Positions 40,859 to 52,022 of a stretch of 64,000 bases of DNA are shown here, in pieces; within the stretch, counting starts at the first letter, position 1, and each line of letters starts with the position of its first letter. Source of the stretch: Chaenocephalus aceratus (Eukaryota > Chordata > Actinopteri > Perciformes > Channichthyidae); contig CM043798.1 of the NCBI GenBank assembly GCA_023974075.1, forward strand, positions 1,248,501 to 1,312,500, in the 5' to 3' direction. The notes beneath the pieces are model-generated. The model was not told the DNA's origin. It did no database searches and saw nothing but the letters and a program-made list of their open reading frames with translations. The position numbers were made by a program, and so were the translations under genes.

Positions 40859-42465
40859 CAACCCAGTCTCACGGTATTTCGTGTTCACCAACACGATTTT
40901 TAATCTATTGATTCGTGTTCACCAACACGATTTGCCCCTTTTTTTCGTGTTGCACATCACGATTTTAAAAGCAATGTATTTCTACTGCCTGCAGCACGTC
41001 TTTTTCTCCGGTCGGGTCGTGGAAGAAGCTGTGTGGTTCATAAAAACATGTTCTTACTCAATATCAAGCCACAATTATTGCTTTTATTTTAAATCGTATA
41101 ATTTCGGACTTTTGTTGCCGTCTGTGAGGAAAATAAATGGGGCTCAGAGCCTCAGGATACTGAAATCTGTATTTTTAAATATTTTTTCCTTCTAATTTGT
41201 TATTCTTTTCAAAATAACACACTGTTATTTACTCACCAATAATACACAATTATCCTTGCTTTTATTTATTGGTTTAATTCCATAATCTTTGACGCTTTTT
41301 TGGTGTCCGTCAGGAACTGAATTTCAAAATAAAAATAACCGAAACAGACGTAGGCCTATAAGGGACATTTCGAGCATCATTGCGATTGTCAACATTTCTG
41401 AGTTTAGGATGGCCGAAGACACTACACTACCCATAATCCCCAGCTATCGTTTAGGACTACAGTCCCCGTAAGGTTACGCAGAGCGTTAAACAGCTGTGTG
41501 AAATGGAACGAAACCACACCAGACTATCCAAAACTGGAATCGAACACCCCCCAGAACTACACATGCTGGCTATTGTGTTTCGCAAAATGTTCTATGGGAC
41601 GTCTCTACTGAACGTTTTCGTTTTTCCCACAATTAGAAGTTGCCAGTATTAAACACATTGGTGTTATCAAATGTAAAACATATAATTAATAAATGGGTGA
41701 AAATCGCTGGTGTCCATAATGCGCAGCATTAATATATAGCATTAATATATAACCACATGACAGCTCATTGTTACTTTGTAATTCTACTCCACGACAATTC
41801 AGAGGTTAACCTGGTATTTTTACTCCACTGCATTTATTTGAGTTACTTTGCAGATTCTGGAATTTGGCTCGGCTAACCAGCTATGGTTTTAAGCGAGCTT
41901 AAAACCATAGCTGAGGATCTTGGGTAATCGCTCGAAATGCCTACGTCTGTTTCCGGTTATATTTATTTTGAAATTCAGTTCCTGACGGACGCCAAAAAAG
42001 CCCGAGATTATGGAATTAAACCAATAAATAAAAGCAAGGATAATTGTGTGTTATTGGTGAGTAAATAACAGTGTGTTATTTTGAAAAGAATAACAAATTA
42101 GAAGGAAAAAAAGATTTTAAAAATACAGATTTCAGTATCCTGAGGCTCTGAGCCCAATTTATTTTCCTCACAGACGGCAACAAAAGTCCGAAATTATACG
42201 ATTTAAAATAAAAGCAATAACTGTGGCTTGATATTAAGTAAGAACATGTTTTTATGAACCACACAGCTTCCGGTCTTCCTACGACCCGACCGTAGAAAAA
42301 GACGTGCTGCAGTCTGCAGGCACGAAACACAGTTACCAGTAGAAATACATTGCTTTTAAAATCGTGCTGTGCAACACGAAAAAAAGGGGCAAATCGTGAT
42401 GGTGAACACGAATCAATAGATTAAAAATCGTGTTGGTGAACACGAAATGCCGTGAGACTGGGTTG
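40859..42465. mobile_element. Foldback element B, complete, with 7-bp target duplication
   Basis: Ends are CAACCCAGTCTCACGG and its perfect inverse. The inverted repeats run about 470-520 bp (40,859-41,370 and 41,944-42,465), including a subterminal direct pair of CGTGTTCACCAACACGATTT. The flanks are CAATGAG on both sides. The roughly 570-bp interior is an inverted, shortened relative of the body in the element at 56,953-61,654. No transposase. Superfamily unassigned. Confidence 0.8.
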
Positions 42466-42636
42466 CAATGAGTAACGATGTGCACCTCAACTTAAACATG
42501 GACACGGGTCATTCATTCCTCACAGGGTTTTGTTGTAGTGTACATTGAGGCCTTGAATGGTTGAACATAATAGATAATCCAAACACACTCAAACTCTAAT
42601 TTAACCTCCTGCTTCAACCCCAAAAGTCAGAAGGAT

Positions 42637-43612
42637 CGGGGCCCCTTTGGCGAAGTCCCTCCCCTTCCGGTGGACCTCCATGGGACCTTATTTCATAAAA
42701 ATTATGTATTGAAGTCTGTCACTACCCGATCCGTCCCCCTGTCCCGATCTGTACTGCGCATGTGTGAGATGGTCCGCCATATTGGAAAACTCCGGACGGC
42801 ATCTCAAGAAGGACACTTGACACAGTGGCTTTTAGCAAAACACAAAAAGAAAACTCGAGAGGGATGAGTTATTATTACAACGTGACTTCACTATTATTTA
42901 ACAACTCTTTTTATTGGGTTCTTTTATTTGGGGTTAAGTACATTGTCAGAATAAGTGAGAAATGAATTGAACTTCTGTTAGACAGCCATATGCCATACAT
43001 TTTTGCACACATTCACAGTAAATATTTATTCAGTATGATAGCTGTCTAACAGAAGTTAAAGCTCCCAGGTCATGCTTTTCCGGATAGTACCCGTCCCCTT
43101 GTGTGTTATGAAGGTTTGTATGTATGTAAACAGTGTGCAGAGTCAAAACCCTCAAAGTACACCCTGTAGCGAGTAAAACTCGAACACAGAAAATACCTCC
43201 CCAAAATGCCTCGTTGGAGATACATCATTGTCCATTTGATTCTTCCGGGTACGCATGATGTCTGTCACTAGTCACTACCCGATCTGCAGTGCGCATGTGC
43301 GAGATGGTCCGCCATATTGGACAACGCCGGACGGCAATCCAAGTAGGACAACATTGACACAGTGGCTTTTGGCAAAGCTCAAAAGGAAAACTCGAGAGGG
43401 ATGAGTTATTGTTATTACAACGTGACTTCACTATTATTTAACAACTCTTTTATTGGTTCTTTTATTGGGGTTAAGTACATTGTCAGAATAAGTGAGAAAT
43501 GAATTTAACTTCTGTTAGACAGCTATATGCCATACATGTTTGCACACGTTCACAGTAAATAATGTATTCAGTATGATAGCTGTCTAACGGAAGTTAAATC
43601 TGCGTAAAAAGG
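42637..43612. repeat. Tandemly duplicated repeat block flanking the Polinton
   Basis: Two direct copies (42,713-43,065 and 43,255-43,600) share GTGCGCATGTG-like, TGGTCCGCCATATTGGA, AACTCGAGAGGGATGAGTTA and a 17-bp inverted pair AACTTCTGTTAGACAGC/GCTGTCTAACAGAAGTT. The leading part (42,637-42,710) recurs inverted at 62,464-62,535. Non-coding. Confidence 0.7.
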
Positions 43613-43679
43613 AGGGTTAGTAGTTATACAAATGCCACTTTCATCACATTAGTATGCATGGAATGTGACAGGTCGCCCG

Positions 43680-43800
43680 CCCCTTTTGACCGGAAGCCCC
43701 ACCCCCACTCACGGCGGAAGTCCCTCCCCCTAAGCCCCGCCCCTTCCAGTATAAGCCCCACCCCTCCTGGCGGATGTCCCGCCCCCACTTCCGGTTTACA
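43680..43800 (+). repeat. Subterminal GC-rich short repeats
   Basis: Repeated words of the type CCGCCCC, CCGGAAG and GGCGGAAGTCCC occur six to eight times and are mirrored at 54,555-54,710. They could bind an element protein or host Sp1/ETS-like factors; that is inference. Confidence 0.55.
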
Positions 43801-43845
43801 AAATTAAATTAAAATTTAAAAAATGAGAAAAATAAAATGCCGTTG

Positions 43846-44107
43846 TTTCAATCAAGTAGTATGCATAGGATATATGTCCCGCCTCCTAACCACTTCCTGT
43901 GCCCCTAATCCTGTATACAGTTTGAATGTAACTTACAAATACTTGCAAATAACATGAAATTAATCAAAGTAAAGCATCTAAAAAACCATATATTTAAAAA
44001 AAAGTCAGCCTCTCTGTTTTTGTGAACAGTCTGAGACAATTCAGGACATGAGGGGAGAAACCATAAACCCCCTATGGAGATGACCATATGGCGGCCGAGG
44101 GGAGGGG
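43846..44107 (+). repeat. 260-bp direct repeat, outer copy in left arm
   Basis: Closely similar to 44,663-44,920, from TATGCATAGGATATATGTCC to CCCTATGGAGATGACCATAT. Mirrored in the right arm. Confidence 0.85.
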
Positions 44108-44181
44108 GGAACACACACACACACACACACTTTCCCCGCCCCTCAACCCTCTCCCGTTAGAGGTTGGCTGAAAAAAAAAAA

Positions 44182-44592
44182 ATGTCCAAGAGACGTCTTG
44201 ATATGAGTTTAATCAGCGAGACACCGGTGACAACTTACAGCCATCCGTTGGGTGCTCCAATCAAGAAACGAATGCAGTTTGTATGCCGGGTTCAGACGCC
44301 TACAGCCGAAGAACTTCACGAAGAATGGACTCTGAAAAATGGCGATGTTTGGGGTTATATATTCAACTATATGGCTAATGAACTGCATTTCTACAATCTG
44401 AAGAATGGAGAAACGTATGGACCCCATAGTGTTAAAGCGACACTGACCTCAACAGATTGGGCTGTGTTAACTCTGGTGTCTTCCCGAGATCTACACGCAA
44501 CCACTGTATCGGAAGAAGTAGTGCATCAAGAAACCATCGTGGAACCACCGGTGTACAAGATATTTGCAAAGAAAAGCAGCATGCGAGATTAA
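44182..44592 (+). CDS. ORF A, unassigned Polinton-borne protein
   Basis: 136 residues from the ATG after an A-run; MSKRRLDMSLISETPVTTYS at the start, then a region with several aromatic residues (WGYIFNYMANELHFYNLKNG) and VVHQETIVEPPVYKIF near the end. I do not recognise the family. It has no signal peptide or membrane segment. The basic start and A-run just before the ATG resemble short viral leader-type genes, but this is only an impression. A mirrored copy in the right arm is frameshifted. The left copy is intact. Confidence 0.55.
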   Translation: MSKRRLDMSLISETPVTTYSHPLGAPIKKRMQFVCRVQTPTAEELHEEWTLKNGDVWGYIFNYMANELHFYNLKNGETYGPHSVKATLTSTDWAVLTLVSSRDLHATTVSEEVVHQETIVEPPVYKIFAKKSSMRD

Positions 44593-44662
44593 AGAAGAGT
44601 TTGCATCGCTACCCCTCAAGGTGAAGGAAGAAGTTTAAAAAAAGTCACCCTCTTTGTTTTTG

Positions 44663-44920
44663 TTTCAATCAATTAGTATGCATAGGATATATGTCCCGCC
44701 TCCTAACCACTTCCTGTGCCCCTAATCCTGTATACAGTATTGAATGTAACATACAAATACTTGCAAATAACATGAAATAAATCAAAGTAAAGCATCTAAA
44801 AAACATATATTTAAAAAAAGTCAGCCTTTTGCGAACAGTCTGAGACAAGTCAGGACAGGGGGGGAGAAACCATAAACCCCCTATGGAGATGACCATATGG
44901 CGGCCTAAGGGAGAGGGGTA
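44663..44920 (+). repeat. 260-bp direct repeat, inner copy in left arm
   Basis: Pairs with 43,846-44,107 and brackets ORF A. Confidence 0.85.
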
Positions 44921-44959
44921 ATATACTAGCTAAATGTTTTTGTAATGTGTATGCATATT

Positions 44960-45053
44960 TTTAATATATATATATATATATATGTGTGTATATATATGTG
45001 TGTATATATATTTATGTGTGTGATATACATATATATATATATATATATATACA
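44960..45053. repeat. (TA)n/(TG)n low-complexity tract
   Basis: Alternating TATATA and TGTGTA words, mirrored at 53,255-53,345. Confidence 0.85.
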
Positions 45054-45607
45054 GGAGAATAGCCTACACCTAAAAAAGTATTTGCTCTGCCATAAAAACC
45101 AAGTACAATATAATGCTAATTTGTTAAACAAGCAGGAATAACCCTATTGGCTGCTTTTTAGAGTCATTTACATATTGCGTTGCCTATAAGTAAGATCCGA
45201 ACCATCTAGACAGCCTCTCTTTGCTTTTCCCCCATCAGGCACAGATATCTGGTAAGTACTTTTATTTGTTTATGTTATAATATCATGTAGTTAGTTAATG
45301 CTGCTTGATGTGTGTTAAAGAACCTCTATGCATATGTTGTTTTTTCTATTATATAACAGCCCTAGATTGTAATTATTTAGAAGCTTTTAATGAAGTATCC
45401 TTCTAAGTACAAAATACATGTTGAAGCCCTCAAGTAAAATGAAGGAGTTTTCTGTATTATGCATCACTGAGTTTTAAAAGCTACATAGTTTGACTGCAAA
45501 AGACTCCAATGGGCTCCGCCTACCACTCAACATAACAAGCCCCACCTTTCCTCACCAGATCATTTAAAAATGAGAACCCTTCAAGGACATTTTAGAGAGC
45601 AGCAACC

Positions 45608-46272
45608 ATGGATCTGAGAAAAACCAAGTCTCTCCCCACGATCTGCAGCCTGGAGCAAACGTCTGGAGGACCTCCATCCTCACCTACAATTTGGACACCA
45701 GATCTGGACAGCGCTATGGCTGGCATTGATATTACAGGATGGTTGATTATGTATCAACCTCCATCTACTCACGACTCTCCAGAGGAATCAACAGCAGTAG
45801 GCATTGATTCGCCATGCTTTCCTTGTGCTCCCGAGGGTGATGCTACAGAACGTGCTAGGACATCGGCATTCCTGAATACGGTAAAAGCAGTTGTAGTTCA
45901 TCTGTTGGATAGAGTCGTATACCTTTACAGAAGGGAAACATGTAACGGATGTCAAGTCGATCACCCCAGTCAGATGCAGCACGAGTAATTTATTCCTTAC
46001 CGGTGAATACTATCTGGATCGAAACTATGATGAAGTGGTAAAGAGACTATGGACCGTTCGTTTCATTCCAGCCATTCGGGACGCTCTGCACCAGAGCCAC
46101 CTTCATGTGTCGGAGAGGAGAGTCTTTGGAGCTACCGAGGCGATTCTGCACAACCTCAGAAACACCAGACTCTTTTGAGGCTAAAATCGAGAGCTATACG
46201 AACAGCTTGTAGAGAACGACGAGACCCAACTGAAGATTACAAGAGCAGCTTGGGCCTTTTGGCAGGCATTAG
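45608..46272 (+). pseudogene. Gene B, left-arm copy: unassigned Cys-His motif protein
   Basis: Starts MDLRKTKSLPTICSLEQTSG and stays open to 45,988. It contains ETCNGCQVDHPSQMQHE, a C-x2-C-x3-H-x5-H pattern that could bind zinc. Reading continues in another frame with VVKRLWTVRFIPAIRDALHQ and a possibly helical end, AAWAFW. Frame breaks near 45,985 and 46,175. Full length would be about 220 residues. Family not recognised. A mirrored copy lies at 52,023-52,689 and a diverged one at 48,339-48,839. Confidence 0.6.
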
Positions 46273-46454
46273 GAAGAGTTTTTATTTATTTTTGATACTT
46301 TTCGTTAAAGTATGTTTTATTTTAATTTTACTTGATATAGTGTGTCCTTCCTTTTATTATTCTCTGCTTGGAGAAATGTTGTATATACATATCAATAAAA
46401 TGCATTGTAAGAAAAACTGTTGTACTCATTACCTCATCGGGCTGTACAGGAAAC

Positions 46455-47538
46455 ATGTCTGAGAAACGTGTTATACATAGGGTGTATTACACTCCATCTA
46501 ATCCAGGGAGTTTAGGAGGTGTGGATAAACTCCATAGAGCTGTACAGAATGAAATGGGTAAACAAGTAAATGTAGAGAAAGTCAGAGAATATTTATCGGA
46601 GCAGGATGCATATACTTTGCATAAGCTGGCACGGGTGCATTTTGTAAGAAACAGAGTTTTTGTACCTCAGACCGCTACAACAATTTCAAGCAGATCTCTG
46701 CGATATGCAGTCGCTGTCCGAATATAATGATGGTTTTAATTATTTGTTAACAGTCGTAGACGTATTTTCGAAAAAAGCCTATGCTCAAGCAATAAAAAAG
46801 AAGTCGGGTATCAAGGCCTTTGATACCATTTTAACACACAGCGAGATTCCTAAAAAGATACAAACAGACGCGGGGAAAATGTTCTTTAATAAAGTTTTTC
46901 AAAACTTGTTGAAGAAAAGAGGTATTGCACATTATGCAACAGCCAGTGACATGAAGGCATGTGTGGTAGAGAGATTTAACCGTACGCTGAAAACTAAAAT
47001 GTGGAGGTATTTTACAGCTAAAAACACTCATAGATATATAGACGTCTTACCTGAACTAATTGAAAGTTACAATAATAGTTATCACCGAAGTATTAAAATG
47101 ACGCCAATGCAGGTGACAAAGGAAAATGAGGCTCAAGTGTTTCGGAACCTGTATACCCCCTCTAGCCAACGTAAAAAAGCTGCTGCCAAAATGAGCTTTA
47201 AGGAGGGCAAACTTGTAAGGATATCCAATTGAGAGGGGTATTTGATAAAAATATGAGCAGAGTTATACTGACGAACTATTTACGGTGTCTGAAGGCTTAC
47301 CTCGGCAGCCACCTGTTTACAAGCTCAAAGATTATGATGGAGAAGAGATCAAGGGGGACTTTTTATGAGAAAGAGTTACAAAAAAGTGAAGACAGCCAAT
47401 GACAAGGCTTTTCAAGTCGAGAAAATTCTAAAAAGGCGTGTGGTGAGAGGGAAAAAACAAATGTTTGTATCTTGGCATAATTGGCACAACAAACAATTCA
47501 ACAGCTGGGTTGATGCAGACGAAATCAAAGATGTATAA
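46455..47538 (+). pseudogene. Polinton-type integrase
   Basis: An rve-type integrase of the Polinton family. From the ATG at 46,455 the N-terminal part reads RVYYTPSNPGSLGGVDKLHR and YTLHKLARVHF. After a frame change near 46,665 it continues FQADLCDMQ and YLLTVVDVFSKKAYAQ. The catalytic triad is visible as the Asp in ADLCDM, the Asp in IQTDAGK and the Glu in VVERFNRTLK, 33 residues after the second Asp. NNSYHRSIKMTPMQV follows. After the stop at 47,230 two more frames carry a beta-barrel-like part (PPVYKLKDYDG) and a chromodomain-like tail with KQMFVSWHNWHNKQFNSWVD. At least three frame breaks make it inactive. Confidence 0.85.
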
Positions 47539-48338
47539 AAGCAACAGAATCAACGCTCAGTCCTTCATTACAGCCATGGCAAAATTATTTCAGGTAACTC
47601 TGGCTTTATTAGGAAAACAAACATATAATACAAATGGGTTAGGGGTTAAATGTAATCATCGTGGACTTAATAGTCTAACAAAATACTTTTATCTGAATAC
47701 ATTTGTTCTTTTTAAGAGCACTTTTTGAAATTATTTATTAATTATTTCAGTGGAACAATCCAGTTTTTGTTAACATTAACGCTTTCTTCTCTTTTTCTTG
47801 TGTTACTAAGATACTTTTAGACACACTTGGTGTATGCAACACTTGTTCAGATAAACAAGGTTTTTTCTTTTCTGATAAACTTACATATTTTAGTTATTTT
47901 ATGTCACCAAGATACTTTGAGATACACCCTGATGTACGCAACACTTAACAAAGGGTATAATATGAAGTAGTTGGTAAGGAAGGGGTTTTTCTTTAAGGGT
48001 GCAAAACTTTAGAACAGGGTAAAAATATTCATTAATTTGTATTGAATTGAGTTTTCTTTTTTTGATTTTCAACATACTATATGACTTTTCCATATTTCTG
48101 ACATACTATACTTTTTTGACTTTTTTCTGTAGAATCTTGACAAAACTATTACTTGTTCTTAAATGATGACCCTACTGCTGGAGATGAGATGAAAAAGCTA
48201 CAACGCTTAAAGAACTTTTTTCTAAAAACTCTCAATTCTATAATTGACTACCACCATTCAACGCAATAAGCCCCACCCTCCACTCAGCAAATCATCTAAA
48301 ACGAAGGACCTCGCTAAGACGACCGTTGTAAACTAGCC
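47539..48338. other. Polinton unique region, no gene recognised
   Basis: AT-rich with short chance frames. Two similar words around AAGATACTTT...GACACAC and TGTACGCAACACTT (47,808 and 47,910) hint at a small internal duplication. Confidence 0.4.
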
Positions 48339-48839
48339 ATGGAGCAGAGAAAAGCCAAGACTCCCCCGCGAGTTGCAGCCAGGAACAGACTACTGGACTA
48401 CCATCATCACCACCAGGGGGAAACCCGAATCTTGCAATACTACTGATGCTGATTTTGCTCCTTGGCCAAAACGTCTCTGTTTATGGACACAGTGAAAAGC
48501 GGGTGTTGGTTGATATTGTGGAGAGGGCGATACATCGGTACAGAGAAGAAATATGCAACGGGTGCCGAGTCAGTCACCCCGGCCAGAGGCAACACGATTT
48601 CTGAATGACATGTCCGATTTTTACTTCAGAACAATTACAACGCGTTAATGAAAAGACTCTGGCTCACCGACTTCATTACTGAGATCGACCAGACTCTTAA
48701 TGATAAAGACATTTTCACGGATGATTGGAGGATCCAAGGCGCTTCGGAGGCTTTTCTTCACAATCTCAAAAATTGCAGACGCCTCAAGGAGAGACTTGAA
48801 AAGATCCATGCCGAGTTGGATGGAGAAGAAGAAGACTAA
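48339..48839 (+). pseudogene. Gene B, diverged middle copy
   Basis: Begins MEQRKAKTPP and is closed by stops, but keeps EICNGCRVSHPGQRQH and, in the last open frame (48,648-48,839), MKRLWLTDFITEIDQTLN followed by AFLHNLKNCRRLKERLEKI. These match the same blocks of the copies in the inverted repeats. The overall layout is shared although the two versions differ at many positions. The C-terminus is acidic. Confidence 0.6.
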
Positions 48840-48963
48840 CAACCAGCAGTTGGATGGAGAAGCCAGGGACTTGTTCAATACGTTGACTTTTTTCTTTAAG
48901 TAAAATAAAATGGGAAACTACTATGCAAATTGCTCTGTATATATTGATCATAATGTAGTCATT

Positions 48964-50733
48964 CACTCAGTGAGGCCATGAGCAAGCTCAAGCCAGGCAA
49001 ATCCCTGGCCGTGACAACATCCACCGGAGTTCGTCATCCACCAGAGCTCAACACCATCTGGCTGGCTCTTGTGCTTTCTACACATCATGCTACCAGAGAT
49101 TAAAGCTCCCAAAGACTTGGCGCCGTTGCTCTGTCATAGCTCTGCCAAAGCCAATAAATCTGCAGAAGACCCCAAGTCATACAGACCAATCTCGTTGCTT
49201 CTGTGTCCCATTTAAGATCTTGGAGAGGATGATCCATAGCCGCATCGAGCCAGTGGTGGACTCACAGCTCCCACGGGAACAAGCTGGTTTCCGTCGTGGA
49301 AGATCAACAGCAGACCAGGTAACACTACTCTGCCAGGACATCGAGGACAGCTTCCAGGCCAATGAGAAAGCTGGGGTAGTGTATTTGGATCTGACTGCTG
49401 CATATGACACTGTGTGGCTCCGGGGACTCCACCTGAAGCTGCTGAGGGACAATACCGGACCGCCACATGGTGAAGTTCATCATGGAGACTCTTTCCAACC
49501 GTAGCTTTATCCTCCAGACCAGCAATGGCCAGTGCAGTAGGCTCAGAAGACTGAAGAACGGGGTACCGCAGGGTCTGTTCTCTCGCCGATGCTGTTCAAT
49601 ATATTACATCCACGACCTACCTGATACAACATCCAGAAAGTATGGCTACGCAGACGATCTTGCATCATGCTGAGCCGACCAACGTGGAAGGCGATGGAAG
49701 AGGGTCTTAACGAAGACATGGGCACACTAGTAGCATACCTCCGAAGGTGGCGCCTACAGCTCAGCGTCGGAAAACAGTCGCAGCGGCATACCACCTTAGC
49801 ACCAGAGAAGCCAGGAGGGAACTTGAGGTGCGCGTCGGCAACAAATGTCTGGAGGTCAGCAAGCCCCGAAGTATCTTGGAGTGCGTCTGGATCGGACATT
49901 GTCCTTTAAAAAACACCTGGAAGAAGTCAAGGCCAAGGTGACATCCAGGGTCGCGCTGATCCGCCGCCTCGCTGGAACAACCTGGGGAGCCTCCGCTAAG
50001 ACACTGCGAAATATCCACTCAAGCCCTGGTCTTCTCTGTAGCGGAATACTGCGCCCCAGTCTGGAGCAGAAGCCCTCATGCGAAAAAGGTCGACGTGGCT
50101 ATCAATACCTCCTCAGAATAATAACTGGATGCTTAAAGCCTACCCCTGTGTCCCTCTTGCCAGTCCTCGCGGGAATAGCACCGCCCGGCCTCCGACGGGA
50201 GGCTGCCACCCTCGCCCTGGCCAGGAGGGCACAAAAGTATGACTGGCACATCCTGCACCACACCACAATAACTCCAGCACCTCCAAACAGACTCAAGTCC
50301 CGCCACCCCTACAACATAGCAGCTCAAGAGATGCTCAACTCCACCTCTGAGGACATCTCCAGAGATGCATGGTTGGCAGCAGCTTGGAAGCAGGAGTGGG
50401 AGTCAGCCGGGCCCTCCCGAATCCACCGTTACATCTGGGACCCAGGAGATGGCACCATTGGAGGAGACGACCTACCACGCCGGCAGTGGACCACTCTGAA
50501 CCGTCTACGAACTGGGGTCGGTCGCTTTAAAACCTCGATGAGACGTGGGGCTTGGCGGACAGTGCGGCATGCGAGTGCGGTGACCCTGAGCAGACCGCTG
50601 TCCATATAATCACCATCTGCCCCTTATATAGACCACCCTCGGAAGCCAGCCTCTTCGACCTAGGACCAGAGATGCGGGCATGGCTACACGACACCGAGTT
50701 GGACATCTAAACGTTATACGAAAGAAGAAGAAG
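48964..50733 (+). mobile_element. Jockey/I-group-like LINE inserted in the Polinton
   Basis: Flanked by the 11-bp direct repeat ATGTAGTCATT (48,953-48,963 and 50,734-50,744) and ending in a (GAA)n-like tail. It is 5'-truncated: only RT and downstream sequence are present. The insertion postdates the Polinton. Confidence 0.85.
49190..50610 (+). pseudogene. LINE reverse transcriptase and C-terminal region
   Basis: Reads FKILERMIHSRIEP, REQAGFRRGRSTADQVTLL, VVYLDLTAAYDTVWLRGL, then after frame changes NGVPQG, YGYADDLA (catalytic YADD), PKYLGVRLDRTLSFKKHLEE and RVALIRRLAGTTWGASAKTL. Several frameshifts are present (about 49,450, 49,575, 49,675 and 49,860). The RT type resembles jockey/I-group elements of many animals; clade assignment is tentative. 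Confidence 0.8.
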
Positions 50734-50765
50734 ATGTAGTCATTACCCTTTTAATAAGTGTGGTG

Positions 50766-51095
50766 ATGGGGACGATTGAAAACAGAACGAGTAGTAACCC
50801 CTGTGTAAAAAGAATGGCCGAAGTTTGTAAACTGGAAGACATTTTGGATATCGTTCGCTCTGGCAGTACTATTCCGGGTCATTGGGAAACGATTGTAAAC
50901 GAAACATTTAAAGTGGTCCTGGAATCTTCATTTTCCGAAACATTCTGTAACATTATCTCAGAAATTAAACCAAACATCAAAAGTGTATCATGTGCTCTCA
51001 TTGTATGCTCTGTTTGTAGATGTAATGCATCTTTGCGTCGAAGACATCATACCGTGAATATTTTGACTGAAGTGAAAAAAACTCCATCACGATAA
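50766..51095 (+). CDS. ORF C, unassigned small protein in the Polinton
   Basis: 109 residues from the ATG at 50,766. Middle part CKLEDILDIVRSGSTIPGHW and VLESSFSETFCNIISEIKP look like amphipathic helices; near the end are CALIVCSVCRCN cysteines and a basic RRRHH. The four cysteines could bind metal, but spacing fits no family I know. It lies outside the inverted repeats, right after the LINE's target repeat. Confidence 0.45.
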   Translation: MGTIENRTSSNPCVKRMAEVCKLEDILDIVRSGSTIPGHWETIVNETFKVVLESSFSETFCNIISEIKPNIKSVSCALIVCSVCRCNASLRRRHHTVNILTEVKKTPSR

Positions 51096-51339
51096 TCTCC
51101 AGTAATATGGGGAATTGTAAGCTGGAGACTGTCCTGGGGATGCTACAATCAGTATAACTATTGATTTGTGTGTGAAAAAAATTAAAAAAGTGTTTTTTTT
51201 ACATCTAAAAACTGTTGTCATCATTATAGCAAGGGGAGCGTGGTCTGATACATGTGTATTACAGTCTTCTTGTTGTGTTTTTCAGTGTTTTTCTGTGTGT
51301 CTGTACACACAAAGCACACTTCATTATCTACTTTTCAGC

Positions 51340-51630
51340 TTTTTTAAAAGAAAAGTGTATCTTCGGTAACTTTCTCAGAGAATTTAAGCATATAATCTGT
51401 CAAATGTTCAAACAGCCTGTTTCACTGAAATACACTCAAAATGACAAACTGCCATAAGAGTTAGATTCTTAACCAAATCTACTGACACAAAGTACTTCAT
51501 TATCTACTTTTCAGCTTTTAATACAAAAGTGTATCTTTAAGTAACTTTACCAGAGAATTTAAGCATAAATCTGTCAAATGTTCAAACAGCCTTGTTTCCT
51601 TGAAATACCCTCAAAATGACAAATTGCATT
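51340..51630. repeat. Degenerate tandem duplication
   Basis: 51,345-51,462 and 51,520-51,634 share AAAGTGTATCTT, AGAGAATTTAAGCATA, CTGTCAAATGTTCAAACAGC and CCTCAAAATGACAAA-like words. It touches the inner edge of the right inverted repeat. Confidence 0.7.
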
Positions 51631-51634
51631 AAGA

Positions 51635-51835
51635 TTACAAAATGCACCCAAATGCCGGCTTATGCAAGTATATGCATCCTGCTCCGATAAAATATTCTCT
51701 GACTTTTCTCTACATTTACTTGTTTTTTACCCATTTCATTTCTTGTACAGCTCTATGGCGTTTATCCACACCTCCTAAACTCCCTGATTAGATGGAGTGT
51801 AATACAACCCTATGCATAACACGTTTCTCAGACAT
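51635..51835 (-). pseudogene. Duplicate integrase N-terminus in the right arm
   Basis: Mirrors the start of the integrase from the ATG (51,835) to just before the frame enters the catalytic domain. The catalytic part is absent on this side because the inverted repeat ends here. Confidence 0.75.
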
Positions 51836-52022
51836 TTTTTCCTGTTTACAGCCCGATGAGGTAATGAGTACAACAGTTTTTCTTACAATGCATTTTATTG
51901 ATATGTATATACAACATTTCTCCAAGCAGAGAATAATAAAAGAGAAGGACACACTATATCAAGTAAAATTAAAATAAAACATTACTTTAATGAAAAAGTA
52001 TCAAAAATCAATAAAAACTCTT

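Larger units (their letters stand above)
43619..46647 (+). repeat. Left terminal inverted repeat of the Polinton (3.0 kb)
   Basis: Reverse-complementary to 51,635-54,767. It covers GC-rich subterminal words, a 260-bp block, ORF A, a second 260-bp block, an AT-rich spacer, the gene B pseudogene and the first 64 or so integrase codons. Homology stops abruptly at about 46,647. Confidence 0.85.
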
